NCBI RefSeq assembly: GCF_026914265.1
Contig: NC_069125.1
Span: 26,697,595 to 26,761,594 of the forward strand
Direction: 5' to 3'
Length of the DNA: 64,000 bases
Source of the DNA: Mya arenaria
Lineage: Eukaryota; Mollusca; Bivalvia; Myida; Myidae
The position numbers were made by a program, and so were the translations under genes. The notes beneath the pieces are model-generated. The model made no database searches and was not told the DNA's origin. It worked only from the letters and a program-made list of their open reading frames with translations. Shown here in pieces: positions 38,401 through 48,236 of this stretch. Position 1 is the stretch's first letter. Each line of letters starts with the position of its first letter.

Positions 38401-41400
38401 TTGCTGATGCTCAGAACAGAAGTAAGAATACTTTTTTTTAGTAAATGACAGTTTTATTAAAAAAATATATATGTTTTAGTGTATAGCTCTAGATTGTTTC
38501 ATCTTTTCTGCTTTTTTACGCGTGTCTTTTTTTTCCTACTTATCATGATTAATGTAAGGGTTTTCATTCTGGGCTTGTAGCTATAGTCCCATTTACATGA
38601 TACTGTTCTGAGAAAATTACTAAAATATGGTCATTTTAGTCTCACCATTGTGTTAGTGTGTGTTTTTTTTTACTTGACATGCATTCATTTGTTAGTTCAA
38701 CCAAACAGGAAGTGTTATATCAGGCAAATATTCAACTAATTGTCTCGATATAATATTTGTCATGTGCACTGTTTCAGTTGCCCACTGTGAGAAGGGATCC
38801 TCAGAACAGGAACTTCTGGACAAGAAAACTGAGGGATTCCTTCACCAGAATATCCGGGATATCAAACAAGCCCAGGTATGGACCATCTTTGTCAAACACT
38901 CTTTCAAAGACATGCTTGACAAAAAATATCCACAGTCACTGAAGAGCAGTTCGATGTATATGCTTCTGTCTGCCGTATGTGTGTGAGTGCATGCGTCTGA
39001 CCAGTTTTGGCATATATCCACTCTTTCACTGACATGCTTGACAAAAAATATCCACAGTCACTGAAGAGCAGTTCGATGTATATGCTTCTGTCTGCCGTAT
39101 GTGTGTGAGTGCATGCGTCTGACCAGTTTTGGCATATATCCACTCTTTCACTGACATGCTTGACAAAAAATATCCACAATCTCTGAATGGCAGTTCGAAT
39201 CGATGTATATGCTTCTGTCTGCCATATTTGTTTGTGTGCGTTTGTCTGACCAGTTTTGGCATACAGTAGAATCCCGTTGGCTCGAACTTCCAGGGACCTG
39301 CAAAAATACCTTGAGCCTTCGGAAAATTCGAGTTAAGCGGGAATGCTTACCTTCAGTATAAAAAAATCGGCCCTTAACTTCAAGTTCAAGCCAACGAGGA
39401 ATTCAAGCCAAGTGATTTCGAGCCAACGGGGTTGGACTGTATATCCATGCTGTTATTTGGCCATGCTTTGGGGAATTTTAAAATAATTTTGTTCACCATG
39501 TGTGTCTCTTTCAAGACACATGTCTATATGTCAAGGTCACACTTGAACCATAGCCTCTTGGTTCTTTTTTCGTAAAAGCGGCTCTTTCAAGCAATTGATT
39601 ATACATTTCTTAACACTATCAAAGGCCTTATTCGAAATCAGCAAAAAGTAAAACACCAAGCCCCAATATCATAAAAATACTTAAGTCAAATCTCAATCTC
39701 AGTCTCAACTCATTTTTCCACAGTACAATATGACATTATTAAAAATTAATAATATTTAACTATTTTTAAAAGCACATTCTCACATGCATTGTGTTGATTA
39801 ACATTATAGTTCAATATTCTAAAAAATATGTCCTTCCCTTGTTTAGGTATCAACTTCAAATAAAATGAGTTTACTTTTTACGTTATGTTTTTTTAATACT
39901 GGCTTAAACTGATTTTTCAAACCAGAGCTTTTTTCTTTTTTTTATATCTTTTAAATCAATTTACATGTTTGTTTTTCGTCATGAAATAATTTTGTTTTTG
40001 GGACTTTGAAAAAAAGAATGATCAGAATCAGTTGTTGTAGTACATGTATTTTCATTTTTTATCGTAAAGATTTTTGAAAAAATTGATGCTGTTCTTTTGT
40101 TCAAATTTATCACCCTATTGATTTATTAGTAGTATTATTTTCGTTGTGACGTTTTTCTAAGTTAGAAAAATATGTAGTTTTTTTGTGGATTCATTTTCAT
40201 CAACATGCATTGCAATTGATTGTAACATCATACACTTCATACTTTTTCACGTATAAAATCTTTTTAGTTTTGTCTTACCTAGTATATTGATTATATGCTT
40301 GTTAATATCTATTATTATTTTCTCACCTTTGTGTACCGCTATCTGAATATCCCTGCTCAAAGGGTTTGTCATATTATCAACAAAAATCTTTCTGGCGGCT
40401 TTGCGGTCAAAACTTGTGGAAGTAGTGACACAATCTCAACTGACCACTTTAAATTAAATAAAACATACATACATATTTTTTTTGTATTCAAATATCATTT
40501 GTCAACACAGGGGCAGTATTCATAAAACTTCTTAAGTCATTTTCTAACTTACCCGGTAAGTCGATTTTTTAAAATTTTAAAGTAAAATGAAAAGAAATGT
40601 ATAAGTGTTTTTAACATTTAAGTATGTTTTTTTCAATAAGGTCAATGATAATAATGTATTTTGGAAAATCTTTATTTTTTATTTCATATGACTAAAGAGA
40701 TAATAAAATCAGGAAAGTGACTTTAGTTAGGAAATGACCTAATAAGTTTTATGAATACCCCCCCTTGTTATTATAAAAATCTGAATGGAAATAGAACAAA
40801 TATTTTATTTGGCCTTCATAAATATGAAGTATTTAAATATAATTAGACCTGGTTATTACAAAAAAAAAAAAATACATTATTTATTTATGGTAGAATGTGT
40901 TGGTAAGTGACATTAAGCCATAAAATAGAATAAATCCCTGGATAATAGGAAAAGACAGAACCTAAAATCTGGCACCAAAACAATCGGATTCGTCTATTAA
41001 AGAGGTTTCATATTTTCTCCCATGCACAGCTACCAAATCTTTATGGTAATATTTCATATGAAATATGAGTCAATTTTCGCCAAATTATTTGAAAAGTAAT
41101 CTAGTATTAAATCTTATGGAAGTTCTTGTGTTTTGTGTTCCTAAGATACACCAAATTTGTTTCTCAATCTGTTCGAAGACATTTTCCCCTAGCTATTTGC
41201 ATACGTAGTGAAATCTTAAGCATTGATTGTTTTGCTTCTATTTGAACTATTCTAACTTGCAACTTATGATATAAAAGTCAAAAGATGTTTTTTATTTTCC
41301 GAAGAAAATGCAAGCATTTAGGTAATTTTGTTGATCTGCTGGAAATATCAAAGAAATGGAAATGATCGTTTTTGACATTATTGTTTATGACATCACTGTT

Positions 41401-42865
41401 TTACAGCATATTAACAGTAGCCAAGGGGATCACATTTCATTCTCCTTTGTTGATGTAGTAGATTTTATATCGAGGAAAATGTTGATTTGAGACCCCAGGA
41501 GAATCACATTGTTCAACTTAAATTTGCATGTGTAAAAACATGCACTTTTGGCTTTTACCCCGCATTGAAGTATTGGCAGATTGGTAATGGTTGACAGATC
41601 ACCACCTAATCAAATTTGTCCCAATATGAATCCATAGCATATGGTTTATACCAGTGCAATATTATAAATGCACATTGTGTTTAAATGTCTTGGGGGCAAT
41701 TTAATGTATTTGATATAGTTCACTAAGTTAACACTACTTTTCACAGAGGAACTTTATTTTTCAACAATTTAGAATATTCAAATTGCTTCAATAAAAATCT
41801 AATTAGCATTAAATCGAAATTTGTAGACTGAATATTGCCTGGAGTAGGATTTGTTATTGGACTCAGATATTGCATACAGGGAAATACATGTATACCGGTA
41901 CTCTACCAGGCTTGTAGCTGCCTATACACGAGTACGAAGCTGAATCTATATTATTCTGACAAAGAAATAAAAAAATCAGCCAAAGTTGCAGTATGCGTAC
42001 TTGACTACATGTTCTTAAAACTGTCCATTTTCCAGAACAAAATAAAGCACCTCAGAATGTCCAAAATACACCAGATTGCACCATGGTTTTCAAAATTGTC
42101 TGAGGGGGCATGTCCAAGAATACCCCTAGCACAATTATGAAACCACATGAATAGAGGGCTAGCTACATCCCTGCCTAGAGTGAGACAGAAACTAAGATAA
42201 TTAAAGGAAAATGCAAAACAATCTTAATCTTTTAATGCATAATTTGGTCATTTGAGATCAGTTCACTGGGCAAAAAAGGTCAAAATTAGACAGATATTTT
42301 TTTAATTAAAATACCCTGAAGTCCATGAATTGCTTTTGCCCAAGAGAGGCAATTCAAAATAATGATTCAGTAAAACATATTTTCCTCCCTTGGTTTTTGG
42401 ATGTCTGTGTTGTCATTTACATAATGAAAGGAGATTGCGTTACAAGCATCCAAAATGGAAGCTTTCCCTAATTTCATCAGGTCTTTAAAAAGAAATAATG
42501 TTAAAATATAGTAAGAAGGCTTTTTTCCATGATTTGATGATTTTAAATGTTTTTGTACTTCCATTTTTATTGTTGCGTATCGCATGATGCATGTATTGGA
42601 CTGAAAGTTAGAAAATCTCGATTTTGAATAAAATCAATGTTGGACTAACTCATTTTTGCCGAAAAAAATTGATATCGGGCCATAAAACTTGACATGTGAA
42701 ACAATTGTTTTATATCCACAGATCGAGTTGTTCGGCCGCAGGTTCGAGCCTGGGGAGTTTGACAAGATGGCACCTCAAGAACAGCAAGATAAGAGTGACA
42801 AAATGATGAGTCTTATTCAGAAATGGCGGGAAGATCGGCGCGCGCAAGATCTCAAAGCGAAGTAA
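20492..42865 (+). CDS. divergent TBC-like protein with coiled coil, 17 exons
   Basis: Exons: 20492-20557, 22006-22144, 22888-23148, 24139-24273, 24660-24789, 25745-25844, 26299-26407, 26893-26985, 27763-27908, 28553-28621, 29773-29857, 30542-30710, 34389-34479, 37537-37623, 38208-38421, 38778-38875, 42722-42865. All junctions are GT/AG and all phases join: 2136 nt, 711 aa. Residues ~140-400 look like a divergent TBC (Rab-GAP) fold: PFKVRQLAWRLYL near 145, FVDLRGS then AVLSYYH near 195-215, and YLRLDTLLYVWDQYM near 346-360, matching the helix that usually carries 'lLriWD'. The catalytic IxxDxxR and YxQ motifs are not clear, so GAP activity is doubtful. Residues ~465-560 are a charged coiled coil (EREAERERLGQQRRE, RQRREEAERRNQEEIERLKQ), then a proline-rich segment (~570-612, PPPPTPASRH) and a charged C-terminal tail ending DLKAK. 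I do not recognise the named family. It is probably cytosolic; no signal peptide or membrane helix is seen. Confidence 0.82.
20891..21640. mobile_element. tandem-core element, hairpin at left end
   Basis: Begins with the hairpin TAATCCCCT (20895-20903) / AGGGGATTA (20918-20926), followed by a GTCCGTCTGTCTG microsatellite and then three to four units of about 160 bp containing 'gctataacttacttatgcat', 'tggattaccatat', 'acaaattttgtcctc' and 'gaccttgacc'. The order hairpin, microsatellite, cores is the mirror of 14351-15770 and 17222-18757, so the element lies in reverse orientation. It is in intron 1 of the TBC-like gene. Confidence 0.72.
25020..25074. repeat. perfect 20-bp inverted repeat (hairpin)
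   Basis: ACATTGTTAAAGTTAACAAC (25020-25039) and its exact reverse complement (25055-25074) surround a 15-bp loop. It is followed by 'ctgaacaattggccca', which also occurs at about 5380-5400 after a similar but less symmetric sequence. It is likely the terminus of a MITE family. It is in intron 5 of the TBC-like gene. Confidence 0.75.
26650..26850 (+). mobile_element. tRNA-derived SINE, copy 1
   Basis: The head has an A-box-like TGGTCATGTGGT (about 26659-26671) and a B-box-like GTGTTCAATTCCC (about 26703-26715), followed by a body with 'ctggacatcagtagtgcttt' and a tail 'ctcacatcaattaaat'. Box spacing and order fit a tRNA-headed SINE. A second member of the same general type lies 870 bp downstream in the same orientation (27520-27720). 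It is in intron 7 of the TBC-like gene. Confidence 0.65.
27520..27720 (+). mobile_element. tRNA-derived SINE, copy 2
   Basis: Starts GGGTCATAGTGGTATAGTGG (A-box region), with B-box-like AGGTTGAGTCCC at about 27572-27583, then 'aaggacaccagtatcagttt' and a tail 'ctctcatcaagttaaaataa' followed by ATAAGTA-type repeats. The tail resembles that of 26650-26850. The head resembles Gly- or Asp/Glu-type tRNAs, but no full cloverleaf was drawn. It is in intron 8 of the TBC-like gene. Confidence 0.7.
28180..28460. mobile_element. MITE-like element with a duplicated left end
   Basis: The left end 'cggcctaaaaacaacaacat' with 'ttggttcgggttactcaa' occurs twice in a row (about 28183-28262). The right end 'aaccctaaccaaaccatttt' with 'tgggaggcctaag' is an imperfect inverted match to it (GGCCT...AAA...TTTGGTT.GGGTTA). 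It is probably a short DNA transposon whose left terminus was tandemly duplicated. It is in intron 9 of the TBC-like gene, between exons 9 and 10. Confidence 0.55.
28650..28806. mobile_element. 157-bp MITE with long inverted ends
   Basis: GGGCTATTCCAGTAAAACGT at the left and 'atgttttactggaatagccc' at the right form an inverted repeat of about 28 bp with few mismatches. Left flank TTAA and right flank TAAA are compatible with a TA or TTAA target. It is in the intron after exon 10 of the TBC-like gene. A partial relative lies at 10935-11070. Confidence 0.75.
29230..29540 (+). repeat. dispersed repeat (pair with 35630-35850)
   Basis: The segment with 'ctggtggtttacagagaact', 'atcagtaaaatgaaatt', 'tttaagcccgttttc' and 'gcacacaggacggggaca' is similar to 35630-35850 ('tggtggtttatagaggttta', 'ttttagccctttctgac', 'gcacacacagggaaggggg'). 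Both lie in introns of the TBC-like gene. They appear to be old copies of one interspersed repeat; the ends are not resolved. Confidence 0.55.
30711..31520 (+). repeat. decayed array copied from the end of exon 12 and its splice donor
   Basis: Directly after exon 12 of the TBC-like gene, units of about 75-105 bp repeat the exon tail plus donor plus early intron. Clear copies: 30749-30815 ('cttggacagcagaggcggga' ... 'cagagaaggtatt') and 30821-30910 (same start, 'acagtaaaggtatggaagag'). More decayed copies start near 30920, 31018, 31110, 31206 and 31311; the last keeps 'gagagggaggatgaaagagg', matching the earlier coiled-coil part of exon 12. Phrases such as 'gtgtgagtttgaagtgtgaa' mark the intronic part of each unit. 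None has its own acceptor, and reading through from exon 12 hits a stop after a few codons, so they are probably not used as exons. Confidence 0.8.
32919..33290 (+). mobile_element. MITE with AATTTATTGCTA ends, copy 1
   Basis: Left end 'aatttattgctaaattttca' and right end 'tgaaaatctagcaattaatt' are inverted repeats about 20 bp long. A second copy (63330-63697) carries the same ends and a similar interior in reverse orientation (for example 'agatgactgttgcatcatt' there against 'ggtaaaacagtcatct' here). About 370 bp in each case. It is in the intron after exon 12 of the TBC-like gene. Confidence 0.78.
35630..35850 (+). repeat. dispersed repeat (pair with 29230-29540)
   Basis: Second copy of the interspersed repeat described at 29230-29540, marked by 'tggtggtttatagaggttta', 'cagcacacacagggaagggg' and 'tcatttctgaaatgacgtta'. 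It lies in the intron between exons 13 and 14 of the TBC-like gene. Confidence 0.55.
36482..37371. repeat. 31-bp minisatellite, about 28 copies
   Basis: Array of the unit 'gaaacagaaaagtggtatgt' + 'gtggtaatatt' (31 bp). Common variants alternate gaaac/gtaac and att/atc. Because 31 is not a multiple of three and the unit lacks stops on the minus strand, long low-complexity minus-strand frames of up to 172 codons arise. They are not genes. It lies in the intron between exons 13 and 14 of the TBC-like gene. Confidence 0.95.
38897..39262 (+). repeat. 122-bp tandem triplication
   Basis: Three units start at 38897, 39019 and 39141 with 'cactctttca' and share 'gacatgcttgacaaaaaata', 'tatatgcttctgtctgccgt' and 'gaccagttttggcatatatc'. 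The first two are almost identical; the third is more diverged and is cut near its end by a pogo-like MITE at 39264. The array begins only 21 bp after the donor of exon 16 of the TBC-like gene. Confidence 0.92.
39264..39439 (+). mobile_element. pogo/Tigger-like MITE, copy 2
   Basis: 176 bp from CAGTAGAATCCCGTTGGCTC to GGGTTGGACTG, with TA on each side (39262-39263 and 39440-39441). It interrupts the third 122-bp unit: neighbouring units read ggcaTAtatcca, while here ggcaTA and TAtatcca flank the element. The empty site is therefore visible and confirms both the ends and the TA duplication. Same family as 514-692 and 47268-47421. Confidence 0.9.
39442..42721. other. long intron of the TBC-like gene, no exon seen
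   Basis: Intron 16 stretches from 38876 to 42721. Apart from the triplication, the pogo-like MITE and the MITE at 40510-40764, I see AT-rich sequence with only shadow frames. Positions about 39650-39740 hold another repeat end ('ccaatatcataaaaatactt'). Confidence 0.5.
40510..40764. mobile_element. 255-bp MITE with 35-bp inverted ends
   Basis: Left 'agtattcataaaacttctta' + 'agtcattttctaact' is inverted at the right as 'agttaggaaatgacctaata' + 'agttttatgaatac', with few mismatches; runs of G at the left and C at the right complete the ends. The interior has no coding frame. The long inverted ends and short length are typical of MITEs. The target duplication is not clear. Confidence 0.78.
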
Positions 42866-43578
42866 ATTTGGATGTTAACAGTTCAAAAAGGGACTGAAAT
42901 CTTTTCAGATTTGTGCACATTTTGGACGATTTGTTTTACGATCACATAAAAAACCATGACTTCTCTTTTTGTACTCCGATGATTTTAAACAATTATTTTT
43001 ACTGTCCCTAAGAACACTTAAATTATTTCCAAGCCATTTTCATGAAAATGTTGTTTTATATGTTTTTAACATCAAAGATCAAAGAACCATGATAGTTTGT
43101 AGTTTTGATTGATAAATCTCCCTGGTGAGCACTTTATGTGTCGCTTAAAGGTTTCAAAACATTGCTATCAAATTTGTGATATCTTTTAATGTTATTTTTC
43201 CATTCCTATAAACTTTATATAGGTCTGTTAGTTCTATTTGTGTTTTATTTATTATTTATGTGTTCTTTGCATGTCGAACATGTTGACATACAAAGTTGTA
43301 ACGATGCAACTTAAAATTAATGTTTTGCTCTGCTGGGGAGAAGGGGCCGTGGATGTAAAGGGGACTTAAGACAGCAGTGATTCCCTTTCTTGTAAACCAG
43401 AGTGATGATGCTATGCTTACTTCAGAGATTTGTAAGCATCTGCCCACAGATTCTTGGAACATCTTAAGCTAAACAAACTTTAGTAGCTTATCTCACTTAA
43501 TCAAAAAACGTACTTAAATTTTATTCCAATAATTATTGTCGTTGAAGTTTTAATTCAAATGTTTAGAAAAAATCTAAC

Positions 43579-43600
43579 AATAAAGTCACTGATAAATAAA
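43579..43600 (+). terminator. candidate polyadenylation signals of the TBC-like gene
   Basis: Two AATAAA hexamers (43579-43584 and 43595-43600) lie about 715-735 bp after the stop at 42865. Either could end the transcript before the sulfotransferase gene starts at about 43986. Confidence 0.4.
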
Positions 43601-43985
43601 TGGTCTTTTAATTACAAAAATAAGACCTACCAACATTAAAATATGGGATATTTATTCACGATATGGCGATATAGTGTACGGATACATGTTAAAAAGTCTA
43701 CTTATGTATAGACTAATATAATTTAGACAAACTCGAATATCCGTTTCCCTTCAATTCTTCAACATTTTAATTTATACAAGAAACGTCCGATCAATCAATT
43801 TTAAGTAAAAAATACACATGGGACATATGAAGCTTTTCTACAATTTCGTAGATAAATCGGTCTCAATTTTTAGCCGGATTTCTAAAACTAAGTAGGACAT
43901 GTCATCGAAATACTTATGAGTAATGTTACAAACGGGTCATATTCGGTGACGAAATATGATACGCCCTGTCGTTTTTTATTTTCAG

Positions 43986-45500
43986 ATGGCCCGATATCTT
44001 GGTCACGTTTTATGGCGACGGGCTTTACTACCATTGTTAAATAACAGTCATGCGACTTCAAATCTAATTAAGAAAAGCATTTACACAAAATCTACAAGAG
44101 TAAAGGTAGGGTTTGTTAAATACAAATAGCCATATTTAATTGCTTTTTATGTGCAACGATTAGCTTGTAACGATAGTTCTTCAAAATGCTTTTAATAAAA
44201 TAATTGTTGAGAGTATGAATAACGCGGTATCCTGATAAAGATACATAAGATGAGGCCAAGAACCTTTATTTAAATATATTGTTTGACAAAAATACGGTTT
44301 AATTGAAAAAAAATTATGAGTGACAATGATAAATATAGTGACTGTATTTAGCTATTTAAAAAACGCATTACCTTTCAGGCATCAGTAAATTTCACAACAA
44401 GTAGTTGTTGTTCTTTGCAGTCCCATGAGAGCGCAGGCGAAGTCAACGCGCGGCGTGCAAATGATGTTTGCGAAGCGTTGATGATTGGGGATGGTCACGC
44501 TAACGAGACAAACGCCAGACACAAGAGAAAATTCACCAATTTGGTGGTTCGCTGGAGCAGAGATAGGGACGTCATGTTTTGTCCAATTTATAAGATTGCG
44601 TCGACGTTTTGGCGCCGTGTGTTTATGATAAATAATGAACGTAAAGATAAGTCTATTTCTAAATTGACTAATCCTTTCACATTACTACCAGACAAAGAGT
44701 TTCCCACGAGCAATATAAGAAGCGTCAATGAACTAGTATCTAATTCTTATAAGTTCATGTTTACAAGGGACCCATACACACGGTTATTTTCTTTTTATTT
44801 TGATAAATTGGTAGCTCCAGTACCGTATTATTGGAAGACGGTTGGAAAAGAAATTTTGAAAAACAGACCAGGCAGGGCGAATAAGGCGAAGTGTGGGCAT
44901 GACATTACCTTTCCAGAATTTATACAGTATGTGATTAAAACGTTGAAGAATGGAAAAAGTGATCCTCATTGGAGTAGAATGGAAACCCTGTGCAATCCAT
45001 GTGAAATAAAGTATAATTTCACTGGAAAATTGGAAAATTTTCTACCCGACTCTTTTGAAATGACTAAGAAATTGAAGATGAATACGATGGCTGAGTATTT
45101 ATATGTTAACGGTAGTGCGTCATACAGTGACGATGCAATTTTAGACAAAGTAAGGCAGCCATTTACATTTAAACGACATTATACTCCATGCATACACTTT
45201 CAAGAAGCGGTTTCTAGAACTTGGAAAACCCTTCAAATCAGAGGCATGATTGGCGATGACTCTCCACCAAAAGATATTGGTGAACGGTCGTCGTGGAAAG
45301 AATTGTTTGAAAGCGCCAAACGATCGAAGGTGGAATCCACAAAAGAGACTCGAATGAAAATGAAAAAGGACAATTACCGAAAATACTGGGCTGAAATAAG
45401 CATTTCTGATATAGAAGAGCTAAGGCATTTGTACGCGCGAGATTTTAAGATTTTCTGGTACAACGATACACCCGAAGATGTGTTCCAAAGACGATCGTAA
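43986..45500 (+). CDS. carbohydrate sulfotransferase (HNK-1 ST / CHST8-14 type)
   Basis: Transfers sulfate from PAPS to a sugar of a glycan, normally in the Golgi lumen. Two exons are visible: 43986-44105 (40 codons from ATG, donor gtaggg) and 44421-45500 (acceptor tttgcag, phase 0): 399 aa. The 5'-phosphosulfate loop is CPIYKIASTFWRRVF (~94-108) and the 3'-phosphate site is RDPYTRLFSFYFDK (~156-169), both in the positions usual for the family (Sulfotransfer_2). Downstream HYTPCIHFQ and the C-terminal region also fit. No transmembrane anchor is seen in the first 40 residues, and the ATG is directly preceded by an acceptor-like 'ttttttattttcag', so an upstream exon with the anchor, or a 5' UTR intron, may exist. 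AATAAA at 45845-45850 may end the transcript. Two broken copies follow (45988-46225 and 54647-55380), a sign of local duplication. Confidence 0.82.
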
Positions 45501-45844
45501 AACCTTGTCAAAATATGAAAGTCGAGTCACAATATTCGCAATGGTATAAAATGTCATTTACTTTTGTCTTGCTACAAATATATTTCTACGACTCTCGTAA
45601 AATCTTCTTTAAAAAAACGAAGCCACAATAAGTATTACATTTATTTGACAACGGTAAACATATCAACGTTTGGCGAAAACGGCCAATGACGCACTTCTCG
45701 GCGTGAAATAAGTACATGTAAATAATATTTAGTGGACCTGTTGTTGACATGTTTACGGTCTTAGAGGGAATACAAACATGTATAACAGTATTGTTGTTTA
45801 CCTTACTTCTTTATAATAATTACGATTGAAATGAAATCATTAAC

Positions 45845-45850
45845 AATAAA
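45845..45850 (+). terminator. candidate polyadenylation signal of the sulfotransferase
   Basis: AATAAA 345 bp after the stop codon, within sequence that is also duplicated downstream (about 57590-57710, where the hexamer is not conserved). Confidence 0.35.
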
Positions 45851-45987
45851 AAGAGCAACAAAAAGTAAATGACAACATACATGGTATATGAAACCAGTGA
45901 GACGCTGGGAAAGAGTAGTTTTACATCCAAAGTAGGCTATTGACTATTGTAAATATATATTGGGTTTACTCTCTCTTATTCGGTGCC

Positions 45988-46225
45988 TAGACTTTCAAGA
46001 ATCGGTTTCTAGAACTTGGAAAACCCTTCAAATCAGAGTCATGATTGGCGGTGATACCCCGCCAAAGGTCGTCTTGGAAAGAACTGTTTGAAAAGGCCTT
46101 ACGATATCAATTGAGATTTTCAAAAGAACACAAAAAAAACACAAACTGGCTTTTAGTAAAAGTATACTGTGCAGAAACAAGCATATCTGATATAAAAGAG
46201 CTGTGGATTTCTTCTTTGTTTTCAT
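45988..46225 (+). pseudogene. C-terminal fragment of a sulfotransferase copy
   Basis: Matches the intact gene from 'actttcaagaagcggtttct' (45190 there) to the SISDIEEL region. It keeps FQESVSRTWKTLQI-like coding and 'attggcggtgataccccgcc', but the sequence between has gaps and frame changes: the reading after the PPK region is out of the parental frame, and the end diverges at 'gagctgtggatttc'. Only about 75 codons remain. It lies 490 bp after the intact gene. It is more diverged than the larger copy at 54647-55380. Confidence 0.8.
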
Positions 46226-46779
46226 GAGCTTACATTTTTATAAAAGTTTATGTTGTATATTCATTAAAAAGTAATTAAATGAAGTTGCACAAATAGACAT
46301 ATGCTTTTTTGGATATATCACTTCTTTCAGTCCCTTGGAATTTTCAAACTCTAATTATTTCAAGACGGTAAAACCTTATGATTTTTAAGGCATAATGTCT
46401 CCAAAAGGTTAAAGATAATTATCGAAAAAGAGAACTTATCTTGAACATTTCTAGAATTAATTTTGCTGTAAAAGGGTTAAAACAATATGTTGAAATTGTA
46501 ATATCGTACGGCTATATTTCAGTACAATTTGATTATATGTGTTGATGATGTGATCAATAGTTTATTTATGAAAACACATACATGTCTGGTTATTCTGACA
46601 CCTAATTTTTACCAACATGTTAAAAATAATTGAAATAAAGTTTTTTCTTAACTCTAGGGTGATGCCGTTTTTATCAATACTTCTAAAATGAAAGTTTAAA
46701 TAAAAAAAATTACAATGTATACTTATCATACTTGTCCGTATTTTTCACGGAAAGTTTGGCTCGTCAGCATGATTTTTTT

Positions 46780-47070
46780 TCTGATGAACTAAAGCCATTT
46801 ATAGATGAAGCCATGCTTTGGCCGGACGGACTAACCTACCGGAGATGGGTTGCAATGCAGGAGTGGGAGGTTCACCGCTAGCCGTTATGCAATGCAACCA
46901 GACAAGAACGCCTTGACAGACGACATGGCCCTCTGTAATACAAAGAGTGGGGCTCTAAGAGGCCACCAAAAACGAATGGGACAAGTGCAGCGAAATCCAG
47001 GAACAAGAAGATGACTGGGACCTTGCCGCGGGCTATCATCGATAACAGAAAACCTATGAAGACTATATCC
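46780..47070 (+). other. decayed coding-like remnant of unknown origin
   Basis: The GC content rises here. One plus frame reads EAMLWPDGLTYRRWVAMQEW and a neighbouring frame EWDKCSEIQEQEDDWDLAAG, each broken by stops. This looks like an old coding segment, but I recognise no family. It could be a host exon copy or part of a transposon. Confidence 0.3.
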
Positions 47071-47267
47071 AAATTTGTAGATATTAAATCAACATTTTGC
47101 AGTGATTTTCAACCATTTGGAATGATAATTGCATTACCACCAACATGTCAATAATGATTGTAAAGCCCGTATTTCTTTTACTTCATAGTTACGATATTGA
47201 ATGTGTTCTGTTGAAACTATCGTGGTTATATGTCGTAAGTTCAACCGTTGTTTCAAATGTTAGGATC

Positions 47268-47421
47268 CAGTCAAACCTCTTTGGCTCGAACTCGATTTCC
47301 TTGTAGGCTAGAGCAACTGGATGTAAAGGACCGATGTCATACTACTGAAAATAAGCATTCCCGATTGGCTCTAATTTCCCGAGGTTCGAGGTATTTTCGC
47401 CGGTCCCTGGGAGTTCGATTG
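47268..47421 (-). mobile_element. pogo/Tigger-like MITE, copy 3
   Basis: Shorter (154 bp), diverged and inverted relative to 514-692 and 39264-39439: 'ctttggctcgaactcgattt' here corresponds to the right end of the others and 'ggtccctgggagttcgatt' to the left end. TA follows the right end (47422-47423); the left TA is lost. Confidence 0.7.
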
Positions 47422-47423
47422 TA

Positions 47424-48236
47424 CCATAATAATGGTATTTGCTTAAACGTATCATTAATTTGTCACTGCTGATAACAGTACGGATCAGTATGGTCCCATG
47501 AGATGTGGTAAATCTGGTGAAGTTATTACGTATAAAAAGTCATAATCATATTGTATAGAACTAATTTGGAATATTTATAACGATAGAGAAATGGTTTATA
47601 AGGTAAGTGTTTCAATTCATCGCCACTTTATATATGTTGTGCATACTTAACCAGGCAGCATATACTGAGTTATATTGATATCAAAACATATTGGGTGATA
47701 AAGAATCGTTAACAATGCATCATACCCAAGTGGGAAGTGCTATTGTTGCTTGGGACTTATATGGTCAGTTTCTACAAGACGGCGATCGAGGGAGCGGCAA
47801 ATTACTCACAAAATTCATTATTAAAAACAATTCATTATCAGTGCAACATTTCTGTTACTAAGGTTACGCTTATACGTTTATGCCAATCCTATCTGTATTG
47901 AACTATATACTAGTTAGAACATTTCGAGAGCAGGTTGAAAAAGATAAAAAGAATTGTCAGTGATGACATAATGACATAAGATCACCTACTGATGATCATG
48001 CAATTTAACATAGCGCGTAGACTGCAGGAGATTGAGGATATAAAACCTTGTATAGCCTTGGGAAAAGGCAGTAACAATCACGTTTAACAACACAAAAGTG
48101 TAATTAAAATTGAATTGGCGAGTATTGCAATATGGATTTTCTTAATTATGTCATTACAATCGCTCTAAACGCTGCCGCGTGCAATCTACCGGTCAACAGT
48201 TTTAATAAGCGGGCAAAACCATAGTGAGACAAGGGA
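47424..48236. other. no gene or clear repeat seen
   Basis: AT-rich sequence without open frames of note, splice-bordered exons or recognisable repeat ends. Confidence 0.4.
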
